DNA of 64,000 nucleotides, from positions 7,751,501-7,815,500 of the forward strand of contig OZ014411.1 of NCBI GenBank assembly GCA_963965975.1, written 5' to 3'. This stretch comes from Xestospongia bergquistia. Taxonomy: Eukaryota; Porifera; Demospongiae; Haplosclerida; Petrosiidae. Shown here piece by piece: positions 11,771-23,163 of the stretch; position 1 is the first letter of the stretch, and each line of letters begins with the position of its first letter. The notes under the pieces were generated by a model, which was given only the letters and a program-made list of their open reading frames with translations, was not told the origin of the DNA and did no database searches. Made by a program: the position numbers and the translations under genes.

Positions 11771-11950
11771 TTTGTATATTTTGCTCCAACACAAGTTTCC
11801 CCTCAATGATCCCCCACTTCTTCCCATCATTAATCACTGTTTCCATTTTTAACAAGGGATGATCTGCAATTATGTTTGCAGTAATATTGTCAAACAGTGA
11901 AGTAGAAGCTATAGCATAGAAATACTGAACTGAACACTTGATATTTTATG

Positions 11951-12142
11951 TCATCTGTATAGCTTACCTTGACTAGATTTCTCGTATTGTAGCTTTCTTC
12001 TAGGTTTAAAGTTCTTATGTCTTGGGCTTCCAGTAAGCCTGAAATGCCCCATCTGTCCAGCCATTCGTGGGTCTATTGACAGAGTCAGGCGCTGTTTTAT
12101 TCGTTCAGGGACTTCTGTGTCTTCACAAGGTCGCTTGGCCAT
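11951..12142 (-). CDS. First exon of an unrecognised gene (MAKRPCEDTEV...)
   Basis: An ATG in a clear context opens a frame of about 59 residues (MAKRPCEDTEVPERIKQRLT and onward, with a basic patch RHKNFKPRRKL). It reaches a good splice donor, CAAG|GTAAGC, near 11964; the frame itself stops shortly after. Composition is polar and basic, with no signal peptide. No convincing next exon was found before the kinase pseudogene, so the gene may be broken. I do not recognise the family. Confidence 0.35.
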   Translation of the reverse strand: MAKRPCEDTEVPERIKQRLTLSIDPRMAGQMGHFRLTGSPRHKNFKPRRKLQYEKSSQGKLYR

Positions 12143-12234
12143 CTTCTTGACTTCACTTAAACTTATCTATTTAAAGCACACCTAACTAAGAGGTTACAGC
12201 CCAAAAGCTATTAAAATGCAAAACACTTCGCAGT

Positions 12235-12291
12235 TATGTCCATATATCATAGATAGTAGAGTAGTCTACTATCTATGCATATATGGACATA
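12235..12291. repeat. Near-perfect 57-bp palindrome
   Basis: Arm 12235-12260 (tatgtccatatatcatagat...) pairs with 12265-12291, with a 4-base loop and one unpaired base. It would form a long cruciform or RNA hairpin. It sits 46 bp from a CpG-rich hairpin. It could be a tiny MITE, but no target-site duplication was recognised. Confidence 0.75.
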
Positions 12292-12336
12292 CATTCTAAG
12301 CCTTGATTCGACAACAGTTGAGTTTGACGCTCCTTC

Positions 12337-12353
12337 GCGTCGCTTCGCGACGC
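12337..12353. repeat. CpG-rich hairpin GCGTCGC-ttc-GCGACGC
   Basis: A perfect 7-bp stem with a 3-base loop in a CpG-dense patch (12326-12362), striking in DNA this AT-rich. It may belong to the same inserted sequence as the palindrome at 12235-12291. Confidence 0.6.
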
Positions 12354-12362
12354 TCATGCGCT

Positions 12363-13124
12363 CCTGATTATATTTATCTTGAAATTTCAAAGTAAAAATG
12401 TGCATGTGCTTATACTATAGATAATATTATAGTGCTATATTGTATCTCTTGAAATTTCAAAGAAAACTTAGTATGTAGTTGACTGTTCTTTATCTTTATC
12501 ATCTCTAGGATTTACACTGAACTTCCAACAGTTACTCCAATCATCATAACAATTTACAAAATTATTACATTATAATTATATCATTATGTAATATAATAAT
12601 ATTAGCCTATTTTAATCATAAACACTAAACAATTCAAAGAAAATTGACTCTTGACAAAAAATTGCTAATTTCACTTAAATGATACAAAAACTAAAATGGA
12701 ATTAGAAATTCCACAATGAAAATGGAAATGGTTAAGAGTTTAGCATTGTTAGTAAACGCAATCTACACACTAAGATATTAGTGTTAACATCTTAAGTATA
12801 TAAGCAAATTAATTCAGTCTGTGTTATTTGACTTAGTTAATAAGTGAACACATCAACTAATGATTATAATATTTGGACCAATGATGACTTTAGTCTCTTG
12901 AACAGGATGGTCTACACATTATAATTTATATAAACTAGAAAGTCTTCTACTTCAGATAAGATTAGTTCAATTAGACTCAATAATAATATTTATTATAACA
13001 ACATCTTATATAGTAAATAGATATGATATAACACATAACAATGGATAGATAATGTATTAATGGATAAATGATTAAAGAGTGTTAACTTGAAGTGTCTAGC
13101 TACACCTAATTATGGACACAAGGT
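12363..13124. other. Intergenic; family 3' flank from about 12730
   Basis: The first part shows no feature. From about 12750 the sequence matches the 3' flank of the other zinc-finger genes (7600-7890, 20130-20440), with phrases such as tttggaccaatgatgacttt and gtgtctagcta. Confidence 0.6.
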
Positions 13125-14327
13125 CTAGTAAGATGACTGTATATAGGGTCTCTCTCCAGTATGAATACGAGAATGTCTAATAAGACTACTAGAGTGAGAA
13201 AATTCTTTCCCGCAGTCCTTGCATATAAAGGGTTTTTCTCCAGTATGAATACGAAAATGCCTGGTCAAATTACTTGAGGTAATAAACCCTTTCCCACAGT
13301 TTTTACATATATAGGGTCTCTCTCCAGTGTGAATACGAGAATGTTTAATAAGACTACTGGAGTCAGAAAATTCTTTCCCGCAGTCCTTGCATATAAAGGG
13401 TTTTTCTCCAGTATGAATACGAGAATGCTGGGTCAATTGACTAGAGGTAATAAAACCTTTCCCACAGTCTTTACATATAAAAGGTTTTTCTCCAGTATGG
13501 ATACGATAATGGGAATTAAGACTACCAGAAGTAGTAAAACCTTTCCCACAGTCCTTGCATTTAAAGGGTTTGTCTCCAGTATGAACACGAGAATGTGTAA
13601 TCAAATCACTAGAGGTAATAAACCCTTTCCCACAGTCTTTACATATATAGTGTCTCTCTCCAGTGTGAATACGATGATGAGAACGAAGACCACAAGACTG
13701 AGCAAACCCTTTCCCACATTCCTTACATATAAACATTTTTTCTCCAGTATGAATACGAGAATGATCGATCAACTTCGAAGAGGTAATAAACCCTTTCCCA
13801 CAGTCCTTACATATATAGGGTCTCTCTCCAGTGTGTATATAGTGGTGAGTACGAAGAGTATCAGAACGAGCAAAACCTTTCCCACATTCCTTACATATAA
13901 AGGGTTTTTCTCCAGTATGAGTACGAGAATGAGATAGTAAATGACTATAATATGAGAATTTCTTTCCACATGAAGTACATGTGCAATTTTTAGAATTGGA
14001 CCCAACACAAGTAGAATAACTTGATATAGTTGGTACACTTTGTACTTGATGACACACACGACGATGTGTGTTGAGATTAGCTTCTAGACTAAATGTACAC
14101 TTACAGTCTGGACAGTGATAGGGTTTGTCACCAGTGTGATGAGAACGGATATGATAAGTCATAATGTTATGATCAATACTAGTCACGTGATGACACAGAG
14201 GACAATGAAGAATTCTTTCTTTTGAGGAACAGTGATTGTTGAGAAGATGATCAGTTAATACAGTTGAGTTAGTACATGTCTTCTTACAGTCACGTATAAG
14301 ACAACACACTTTAGAACTAGTCGACAT
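13125..14327 (-). CDS. C2H2 zinc-finger protein, copy C (400 aa)
   Basis: It has the same architecture as copies A and B: an N-terminal module of three atypical fingers (MSTSSKV start, CLIRDC...H...H, CPLC, CPDC), then ten Krueppel-type fingers, all with intact Cys2His2 residues. The protein ends GERPYIQSSY. Recognition segments such as ITSSDLI, ITSSQLT and AQSCGLR are reused in sister genes, showing shuffling or gene conversion. It lies between the family divergent block (from 14328) and the family 3' flank. It is expected to be nuclear and to bind DNA; targets unknown. Confidence 0.92.
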   Translation of the reverse strand: MSTSSKVCCLIRDCKKTCTNSTVLTDHLLNNHCSSKERILHCPLCHHVTSIDHNIMTYHIRSHHTGDKPYHCPDCKCTFSLEANLNTHRRVCHQVQSVPTISSYSTCVGSNSKNCTCTSCGKKFSYYSHLLSHSRTHTGEKPFICKECGKGFARSDTLRTHHYIHTGERPYICKDCGKGFITSSKLIDHSRIHTGEKMFICKECGKGFAQSCGLRSHHRIHTGERHYICKDCGKGFITSSDLITHSRVHTGDKPFKCKDCGKGFTTSGSLNSHYRIHTGEKPFICKDCGKGFITSSQLTQHSRIHTGEKPFICKDCGKEFSDSSSLIKHSRIHTGERPYICKNCGKGFITSSNLTRHFRIHTGEKPFICKDCGKEFSHSSSLIRHSRIHTGERPYIQSSY

Positions 14328-14560
14328 GTTTAGTTAGGACAACACGTGGTTTATAGATCCAATTAATTAGATCCAAACCTATTAAATGAATAATATTATT
14401 TTTAGGAAACTTGTCTGCATGTCGAATTATGTACTGCATATCGTGACGTATATTATAAGTTTAAATCTCTCTTTGTTATTATGGTGACTGACAGATAGAC
14501 AGAGAAAATAATGAGAAGATTAAACGAAGAGAAGCAGAAAGAAGTTACATTTTACTATAT
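14328..14560. promoter_or_regulatory. Divergent upstream block of zinc-finger copy C, truncated
   Basis: It contains the shared ttattatggtgactgacaga motif and the first codons of the Arg-rich frame (gaagagaagcagaaag), after which homology to other copies ends. The rest of the divergent reading frame is absent here. Confidence 0.4.
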
Positions 14561-14815
14561 TATGAGTACAATCCTTAAACAAAATCATTATTTTCTATCT
14601 AGTGTTAGCTGACAGTCTTTTATCTCATACAACTGCTGCCACAAAACATGATGGACATGATGTAGGGGGATGTCCACATTGCTGTTCCAATGAACTACAC
14701 ATTCTTGCCAGAAGGTTATGGATGGAAAAAATTGGGAATACATCGACAGTAAATTCACTGACCTCTAAGCCTAACACTAAACATAACCACATAACAAAGA
14801 GAGTTTGTAAACAAT

Positions 14816-15680
14816 GGACAGCACTACTGGACTGCACTGATTTTAAGTTATAATTATTGTTGTGACTGAACACATGATGATCATGAAACAGAGGAAAAAT
14901 AATAAGGTTAATACAAAGGACTCTAATAGATAAGAACACTGATTGAACTGAAAAATTATTAAAGAGCTCTACAATTTATAATGTAACACATATAAGGTTT
15001 CACAGGAAGTTAACAAAAAAGTCCTAACAGAAATAATAGTAACACAAAGTTAATCTGTACAGTTTACCACACTCTCCCTCACCTAGTTAAGAAACATGTG
15101 GACAAAATCTGTCTACAGCTCTAAGGACTCGAGATGAACGACGTACTGGTTGAGGTTGAGCAGGTGGAGAGTTGGTAAGTAAAGTACTTGTAGGAGTAAA
15201 TGTAATATTACTATCAATAGATGATGGAAAAGTCCAATTATCCAGATCATTATCAGTAACAGTATCTTCATTTACATTTAAATGTCCATAACCTGTACGT
15301 AACTGACGTAAAATCAAGTTTGATGATGTTTTAACCTTAAATTATAAGAAACTGGACCTGCAACTTTAACTATTTCAGTATCCAACCAAAAATCGTTCCA
15401 TGATAGTTGCGAGCAAAAAACTTTGTCACCAACACTGAAAATGGTGGGTGATTTTCTTGATGAACTAGAATAGTAGTCACTTTACAAGATATATACATCA
15501 GGATGCATCAAATCCAATGTTGTTCATAACTTCCTTCCCATCAGAAGTTCTGCAGGTAACAGTTCAGTAGTGGAATGAGGTGTCACACAATAACAAGCTA
15601 AAGTTTTGAGACCAATTCAACTCATGAAATTCCAAATCCATTATTGTCAAATAGGTGTGGCAAAGCCTCTTCCAAACATG
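14816..15680 (-). mobile_element. Ty3/gypsy-like fossil: pol 3' end plus 3' LTR
   Basis: Read on the minus strand, 15680-15087 holds the worn C-terminal part of a retroelement polyprotein: the usual post-integrase PAELLMGR-like motif and an RRSSR-V-R tail. A purine-rich tract then leads into an LTR beginning TGTGGTAAACTG at about 15075 and ending somewhere near 14816. The 5' part of the element is missing. It is clearly broken, with several interruptions. It belongs to a different family from the element at 47.4 kb but is related to the solo LTR at 7328. It looks old. Confidence 0.6.
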
Positions 15681-15980
15681 AGGGAATCAAAATATGTTAC
15701 ATTAGAAAATTAGAAATTAGATAAAGTGTTCCAAAAATTAAAGTATTCTGACATGGCAAACTAAACACCACACTCCATACAACGATTACTGATAAATAAT
15801 AGTTTCCAATAAATAATTATACTTAACACATTTATAGACTACTGTGTCTACCTTGAGACTTAACAATACTTTGTCTACACAATACTTTGTCTAACAATAC
15901 TTTGTCTTTGTGTCAACACAATACTTTACTTTGTCTTTGTGTCATTGTGTAACTAGTACTAATCATAACATTATGGCTTA
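15681..15980. other. AT-rich spacer with a local short tandem
   Basis: No coding signal. Near 15865-15945 the phrase acaatactttgtct is repeated several times in tandem or near-tandem. Confidence 0.4.
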
Positions 15981-15981
15981 T

Positions 15982-16029
15982 TAACCTCGCTGTGAGTGGG
16001 CGCATAGCGAGGGTTACTGTAGTCTGTCA

Positions 16030-16060
<31 letters not shown>

Positions 16061-16340
16061 CCGGGCAAATGGCTTTGAACTGCTTTAACTCAGCAAACAA
16101 GGCACTGGCAGCCACCAACCTATAGTGGACGGTAGCAAAACTTCTGTACTTCTTATAAACACTGCCAAAAGGAGTGTGAAACCCTTGAAAAAAAGCACAG
16201 CTTTCAGTAAAGACTCAAAATGCATCCTGCTTATGACATTTTCTAACTTTTTAAAGTGAGAATTTTTGCCAAAATACTTCTTTGGAAAGTTATGACAGTT
16301 TTACTAACTTTTGGCAGTTATCTTTGTCGATACATTGAGT
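15982..16340. repeat. GC-richer dispersed-repeat-like block with (TG)n
   Basis: It starts with a hairpin-forming pair, taacctcgct ... agcgagggtta (15982-16014), then an uninterrupted (TG)13 tract (16031-16057), then about 280 bp of non-coding sequence richer in G+C than its flanks. It looks like an inserted short repeat, but no partner copy is in this window. Confidence 0.45.
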
Positions 16341-16976
16341 GCGAACTAAAATTAGAATGGACTTAATACAAGCAGAGAGAGTGTAGATATGACAAAGACA
16401 GACACCAACCAATTATTAGAAAGAGTAAGATATTACATTGGTATCAAATACTATGGAATAATGTCAATGCTAATGTTTATGTGATTTAAAAATCCTATTG
16501 TTATTTTCTGTTCATAACAATATTAATCCAAATGATCCAATTGTTAAAGTAATATATGTAGTAATATATGTCTTCTTCATTCAGTGTATGAATTTGTTAA
16601 ATATATGATTCAGTAAATATTGTTTAATCAACCTATATATAAATATCTAGTGCTGTTGAGGACAATATAAATAAAATTTATGTCTATGTCAATGTATCTC
16701 TTGTTACACAATCATAAAAAATGTTGCTATAGTGTTATATATTGTATGTTGTTGCTATGGTAATGTTATATTGATTGTTACACTAGTAGTAATTGATATG
16801 ATAAACACACTTGCTTTTACTAATAATAGACATTGGTAATATATCATTACATTCATAGGTTATGTAATACTATGTATATGTATATACAGTAAGAATAGTC
16901 TATTTCTTAAACTTATGACATACATTTAAGTAAGTTAAGCAAATTAATTCAGTCAGTGTTATCAATAAGTGAACAT
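16341..16976. other. Intergenic; copy of cluster flank sequences
   Basis: It contains the block acaaagacagacaccaacca (about 16391) and later phrases shared with 4830, 9905, 19990 and 22570, followed by AT-rich sequence resembling 900-1150. No gene. Confidence 0.5.
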
Positions 16977-16977
16977 A

Positions 16978-18320
16978 TCAACTAATGATCATAATGAGAA
17001 TGTTTAATAAGATTACTAGACAGAGCAAATCCTTCCCCTCAGTCCTTGCAAATAAATGGTTATTTCCAGTATGAATACGAGAATGCTGGGTCAATTGACT
17101 AGAGCTAATAAAAGTTTTCTCACAGTTCTTACATATATAGGGTCTCTCTCCAGTGTGAATACGATAATGACAATTAACACTACCAGATTGAGTAAAACCT
17201 TTCCCACAGTCTTTGCATTTAAAGGGTTTGTCTCCTGTATGAACACGAGAATGTTGAGTCAAGTCACTAGAGGTAATAAACCCTTTCCCACAGTCCTTAC
17301 ATATATAGGGTCTCTCTCCAGTATGAATACGAGAATGTTTAATAAGATTACTAGAGTGAGCAAACCCTTTCCCACAGTCCTTACATATAAACTTTTTTTC
17401 TCCAGTGTGAATACGAGAATGATTGGTCAATTGACTAGAGGTAATGAAACCTTTCCCACTGTTCTTACATTTATAAGGCTTCTCTCCAGTGTGAATATGA
17501 TAATGATAACTAAGTCTCTCAAATTGAGTAAAACCTTTCCCACAGTCTTTACATATAAAGGGTTTTTCTCCAGTATGGATACGAAAATGTCGGGTCAAAT
17601 CACAAGTGGTAACAAACCCTTTCCTACACTCCTTACATATATAGGGTCTCTCTCCAGTGTGTATACGGTGATGAGAACAAAGAGCATTAGAATGAGCAAA
17701 ACCTTTCCCACAGTCCTTACATATATAGGGTCTTTTTCCAGTGTGAATACGACAGTGAGAACGAAGACCGCAAGACTGAGCAAACCCTTTCCCACAGTCC
17801 TCACATATATAAGGTCTCTCTCCAGTATGAATATGAGAATGTTTAATAAGATTACTAAAGTGAGCAAAAACTTTTCCACAGTCCTTACATATAAAGGGTT
17901 TTTCTCCAGTATGAGTACAAGAATGAGAGAGTAATTGACTATAATATGAGAATTTTTTCCACATGTAGTACAATAATGATTTTTAGAATTGGACACAACA
18001 CAAGTAGAATGACTTGATATAGTTGGTACACTTTGTGCTTGATGATGTTCGCAACAATGTGTGTTGAGATTAGCTTCTAGACTAAATGTACACTTACAGT
18101 CTGGACAGTGATAGGGTTTGTCACCAGTGTGATGAGAACGGATATGATAAGTCATAATATTATGATCAGTACTAGTCACATGATGACACAAAGGACAATG
18201 GAGAATTCCTTCTTTTGAGGAACAGTGATTGTTGAGGAGATGATCAGTTAATACAGTTGAATTACTACATGTCTTCTTACAGTCACGTATAAGACAAAAC
18301 ACATTAGAACTAGACGACAT
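16978..18320 (-). pseudogene. C2H2 zinc-finger gene, copy D, frameshifted
   Basis: The N-terminal module is intact from MSSSSNV at 18320. In the first Krueppel finger (CTTCGK) the A run is one base shorter than in sisters (about 17960), moving the remaining ten or so fingers to another frame. That frame is otherwise open from 17973 downward. One finger has Ser for its second Cys (KCKNSGKGF). A second small deletion near 17060 disrupts the last finger. Read literally, the product would stop adding fingers after the N-terminal module and continue into an unrelated frame. It is probably a recent pseudogene; a base error in a homopolymer is the alternative. Confidence 0.8.
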
Positions 18321-18600
18321 GTTTAGTTAGGATATGTGGTTTTTAGCTTAATTAATTCGATCCACGACTATTAAATGAATAATATTATTTTTAGAAAACT
18401 GTCTGTCAGTCTACATGTCGAATTATCTATATACATATCATACATTATAAGTCTAAATCCCTCTTTGTTATTATAGTGATTAACAGATAGATAGAGAAAG
18501 CAATGAGAAGAAAAACGAATAGAAGTAGAAAGATGTTTAAGAAAAGTCATTCTAGTAATCAATCCTTGTCATTCTCTATGTAGTTGTCTGTACATTTAAG
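18321..18600. promoter_or_regulatory. Decayed divergent block upstream of copy D
   Basis: The shared ttagttaggat, gattaacagata and purine-rich segments remain, but the divergent Arg/Lys-rich frame is stopped after a few codons. The layout is the same as upstream of copies A-C. Confidence 0.4.
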
Positions 18601-20440
18601 AAGTACAGTTTGAAGATAAGAAAAAGAAAAGTCCTAAGCAGTGATACACACTTAAGCTTAGGTATGTGTATCTAATGGCTAGATTTATTTATGAATGTAG
18701 AATATAGATAAGTGTTGTTAACACTGCAGAATATTGGACTGGACATCGATCTTTTATAGTAAATAAATATGATATGACATATGACAATGGATATATTCTG
18801 TATTAATGGATAAATGATGATTAAAGATTCCTAACTTGGAATGTCCAGTTATAATTACAGATACAAGAATGTCTAGTATGATAACTAGACTGAGAAACCC
18901 ATTTTCCATAGTCCATATAATAAGTAGAAATGGCAACATGGACATTCTTACACTGTATTACACATTATTGCTTTATTTATTTACTAAATATCTTAATAGC
19001 TAGAAAATGTAAGGAGAAAAATAACAACATAAATAACAAATTGACATAAACAGCAGAAATGTTTATGTTGTAAGCAAAGATAATAAAACTAAAACCAAAG
19101 ATTGTCAAAGAAAAGGAACAATTAAGGTACTCGATCAAGTAATTTTTCCATGTCATGTTTGACAGAGACTAATGACATAAAGTTTGTGTCATTTGTATAA
19201 TAGTAGCAATAATTATTAATATCTAAATATACATTATGATTTAAATAAACTATTATTAATAGAAAGTCTTCCTCTACCTCTGATAAGGTTAGTATTAAAC
19301 TATTCCCTATATCTGATTATAACAACATCTTATATGGTAAATTAATATGATATAACATATGACAATGGATATATTCTGTATTAATGGATAAATGATAATT
19401 AAAGATTGTTTACTTAGAATGTCCAGTTATAATTACAGATACAGAACGTCTAGTATGATGACTAGACTGAGAAACCCATTTCAATAGTCCTTATAATAAT
19501 TAGATTGGAATAATGGACTGGACTGACCTTATTACATTAATATTTACATGGGTGAGGATATTAGATATAAAGTAAGGATTTTGTTTAAGGATTGTACTCA
19601 TAATACAATAAAATGTACTATTTCAATTATAAATATTATGTTCATGGCAACTATGTATTGTCATTCTACTTGTTGAAATGTTTTTACTGCCATTCTTTTC
19701 TTAACGATTTTTTTAGAAATTTTTATTTACTTATTTTTTATTTATATTTGAATATAAATTAGTTAAATCATGACTTGTGAGATATATAGAGAGACTGCAG
19801 AAGATTGTTAAATATGAATATAGAGAAGTAGAAAAGAAAGACTTGCGAGAGACTAAAGGAATGAAAAGAATGAGACACAGTTAAAGAAAGGGAAGAGGGG
19901 GGCTATTCAATGAGGGACAGAGATGTACAGTTAAAAAAGCTAAAAAAGCTAGGACTAATCAATGAGATGAATGGAATTAATACAAACAGAGAGTGTAGAT
20001 AAAACAAAGACAGAGACCAACCAAATATTTGAAGAAGTAAGATATCACATTGGTATCATATAATATGAAGTATTGTCAATGTTAATATTCAAGTGATTTA
20101 AAAACCCCAATATTGTTTTCTGTTGACATATTTAATAAGTGAACACATCAATTATAATGATAATAATGTTTGGACCAATGAAGACTTAAGTCTCTTGAAC
20201 AGGATGATCTATACATTATGATTTATATAAACTAGTATTAGTAGAAAGTCCTCTACTTCAGATAAGATTAGTTCAACTATATTCAATAATAATATCTATT
20301 ATAACAACATCTTATATAGTAACTAGATATGATGTAACATATGACAATGGATAGATATTGTATTAATGAATAAATGATGATTAAAGAGTGTTAACTTAAA
20401 GTGTCTAGCTACAATTATGGACACAAGAAAGTCTAGTAAG
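18600..20440. other. Intergenic with decayed zinc-finger 3' flanks
   Basis: Two worn copies of the family 3' region are visible (about 18815-18920 and 19395-19500), both reading gtctagtatgat-aactagactgagaaaccc-type sequence. A partial divergent block lies at about 19790-20060. From 20130 the flank of copy E begins. No open gene. Confidence 0.55.
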
Positions 20441-20444
20441 ATGA

Positions 20445-21632
20445 CTATATATAGGGTCTCTCTCCAGTATGAATACGAGAATGTTTAATAAGATTACTAG
20501 ACTGAGTAAAACCTTTCCCACAGTCCTTACATATATAAGGTCTCTCTCCAGTGTGAATACGATGATGAGAACTAAAATAAGAAGAACGAGCAAAACCTTT
20601 CCCACAGTCCTTGCATTTAAAGGGTTTGTCTCCAGTATGAACACGAGAATGTTGAGTCAAATCACTAGAGGTAATAAACCCTTTCCCACAGTCTTTACAT
20701 ATATAGGGTCTCTCTCCAGTATGAATACGAGAATGTGCAATAAAATTACTAGACTGGGCAAACCCTTTCCCACAGTCTTTACATATATAAGGTCGCTCTC
20801 CACTATGAACACGAGAATGTCGAGTCAAATCTCTAGAGGTAATAAACCCTTTCCCACAGTCTTTACATATATAGGGTCTCTCTCCAGAATGAATACGAGA
20901 ATGTGCAATAAAATTACTAGACTGGGCAAACCCTTTCCCACAGTCCTTACATATAAAGGGTTTCTCTCCAGTATGAACATAAGAATGTTTAATAAGATTA
21001 CTAGAGTGAGCAAAACCTTTCCCACAGTCCATACATATATAAGGTCTCTCTCCAGTGTGAATACGAGAATGACTACTAAGACTACTAGATTGAGTAAAAC
21101 CTTTCCCACAGTCCTTGCATTTAAAGGGTTTGTCTCCTGTATGAACACGAGAATGTTGAGTCAAATCACTAGAGGTAATAAACCTTTTCCCACATTCCTT
21201 ACATATAAAGGGTCTTTCTCCAGTATGAGTACAAGAATGAGAGAGTAAACGACTATAACCTGAGAACTTTTTTCCACATGTAGTACAATAATGATTTTTA
21301 GAATTGGACACAACACAAGTAGAATGACTTGATATAGTTGGTACACTTTGTACTTGATGACGTACACGACGATGTGTGTTGAGATTAGCTTCTAGACTAA
21401 ATGTACACTTACAGTCTGGACAGTGATAGGGTTTGTCACCAGTGTGATGAGAACGGATATGATAAGTCATAATGTTATGATCAGTACTAGTCACGTGATG
21501 ACACAGAGGACAACAGAGAATCCCTTCTTTTGAGGCACAGTGATTGTTGAGAAGATGATCAGTTAATATAATTGAGTTAGTACATGTCTTCTTACAGTCA
21601 CGTATAAGACAACACACCTTAGAACATGCCAT
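20445..21632 (-). CDS. C2H2 zinc-finger protein, copy E (395 aa)
   Basis: The N-terminal three-finger module is followed by ten Krueppel-type fingers, all with intact zinc ligands, ending GERPYI and stop. A two-finger unit with recognition segments AQSSNFIA and ITS(R/S)DLT is present twice in succession (about residues 245-345), a recent 168-bp internal duplication. The start differs from its sisters: it reads MACSKV, and homology to the family begins only at the SKV codons. The sequence upstream of 21622 is unrelated to the usual divergent block. The copy has therefore acquired a new start and 5' region. Confidence 0.9.
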   Translation of the reverse strand: MACSKVCCLIRDCKKTCTNSIILTDHLLNNHCASKEGILCCPLCHHVTSTDHNIMTYHIRSHHTGDKPYHCPDCKCTFSLEANLNTHRRVRHQVQSVPTISSHSTCVVSNSKNHYCTTCGKKFSGYSRLLSHSCTHTGERPFICKECGKRFITSSDLTQHSRVHTGDKPFKCKDCGKGFTQSSSLSSHSRIHTGERPYICMDCGKGFAHSSNLIKHSYVHTGEKPFICKDCGKGFAQSSNFIAHSRIHSGERPYICKDCGKGFITSRDLTRHSRVHSGERPYICKDCGKGFAQSSNFIAHSRIHTGERPYICKDCGKGFITSSDLTQHSRVHTGDKPFKCKDCGKGFARSSYFSSHHRIHTGERPYICKDCGKGFTQSSNLIKHSRIHTGERPYI

Positions 21633-22480
21633 TAGGTACAGACCTCCGCATGTCCCAGTATACCACTGTGGGCAGAGGGCACACCTATAATAATAAAGAC
21701 ACGACCATTATAATTATCCCTCACTTCTATTATAATTATTCATATTATAATTATTCTCACCTCCATTGATATTTTAATTACTTGCACCTCCTTATGCTAC
21801 TGATAACGTTATCTTTGCTGTATTAACTGAATCTTGTGCTTTATCTTGGCTGTATTACGTTTGATCTTTAAGTGACTATATTAATTTACTCTTATTGACC
21901 TTAACTGTTCAGTATTCAATCAAGTATCAATTATTTCTGTAATCTTTTTTTTTTCTTTTAATTCTTGTATCACTACTGTATTTACTGTATTTATTGTATT
22001 TATACGTTTTTGCATTAAAAAATTTTTTTAACAGTTTGTTATAGGGTGGGTACAGTAGTTAACAACAACATGTTCACTGAGTCATTCCATCGCCTTTTGA
22101 AAGTAGTATACTGAAACAACAAACAAAATCATTGTGTTGATTGGTTAATCAATGTTCTACTTTGAATTGCACAGAATTTAGTTTACAAACAACTACAAAA
22201 GATGTAAAACAACACATAGAAAAACAGATTCATAAAAGACATAAAGCTCCAATAGAGCTAAATCCAATTTTACAACCAACCATTCAATAGCACAACATAA
22301 AGAATTCAGTCTTATAATAAAAAAGACATATACTACATTCTCAACAAACTACTAGAAAATTGTTCATGCAAGCTTCATTGCTCAATGTGTCATGTGTGCG
22401 TACACATGTATTCATGTACATGTATGGATGCAACTTTACATTACATGTATGTAAGCACATACATTTTCTTCATATGTGAA
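21633..22480. other. Unique 5' region of copy E and intergenic sequence
   Basis: No match to the divergent block of the other copies. It starts with a short GC-richer patch (ctccgcatgtcccag...gggcagagggcac, about 21645-21690), then AT-rich sequence with an oligo-T run. No coding signal. Confidence 0.5.
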
Positions 22481-23160
22481 TTAACATGTCACCATGGCCA
22501 GTTGAATGGGAGTAAGAAAGGGGTAATTAATTAGGGACAGAAATGAATGGAATTAATACAAACAGAGAGTGTAGATAAAACAAAGACAGAGACCAACCAA
22601 TTTTTTGAAGGAGTGAGATATATTGGTATCAAATATTATGAAGTATTGTTAATGCTAATGTTTATCTGTATTAAAAAAACAATGTTAGTTTTGTTAAGAA
22701 CATTATCAATCATCCAATTATTAAAAGTGATTTATGCCTTAATTCATTGTATGAATTTGTTAAAAGTTACTTTAAGCTAAATACATGATTCAGTAAATAT
22801 TGTTTAATCAACCTAATATATAAATATCTAGCTAGTACATACTCATTCTACTGAATAGTCTACATTTTCCTAGTGACTAATCCTTGTCATTCTCTATGTA
22901 GACAGACAATGGTAATAGTACATACTTTGTCTACTTATTAAAGAAGTAGAGTTTGAAGATAAGAAAAAACCCTAAGCAGTGATGCACACTTATGCTTAGG
23001 TGTAATGGGCTAAGGTTTTAGGGATGTACTCTTTATATCCCTCCATTACATAAGTGGTGTCAAGACTGGACTGAAATACAGGACTGGATTTTACTTTAAT
23101 TATTTACATGGATAAAAATTGCTAAAGGTTGTGGATAGTGTTGTATATGTTCACAATGCA
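22480..23160. repeat. Duplicated block (partners 9820-10370 and 23800-24140)
   Basis: It begins caccatggccagttgaatgg, matching about 9818. It continues through acaaagacagagaccaacca and the cagtgatgcacactta and aaaattgctaaagg phrases. Small indels differ among the three copies. Non-coding. Confidence 0.7.
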
Positions 23161-23163
23161 AAC

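Noticed and set aside
13125-14327. Regular 84-bp repeats that look like an array with spacers
   Set aside because: They are codon repeats of C2H2 fingers with TGE(R/K)P linkers, not a CRISPR array.
14602-14853. 83-codon plus-strand frame with CPHCC motif
   Set aside because: It overlaps the LTR-side sequence of the retroelement fossil, lacks a family match, and the single Cys/His cluster is not a finger.
15087-15317. 76-codon frame as a host gene
   Set aside because: Its PVRRSSRVLRAVDRF tail and neighbours identify it as the end of a retroelement polyprotein fossil.
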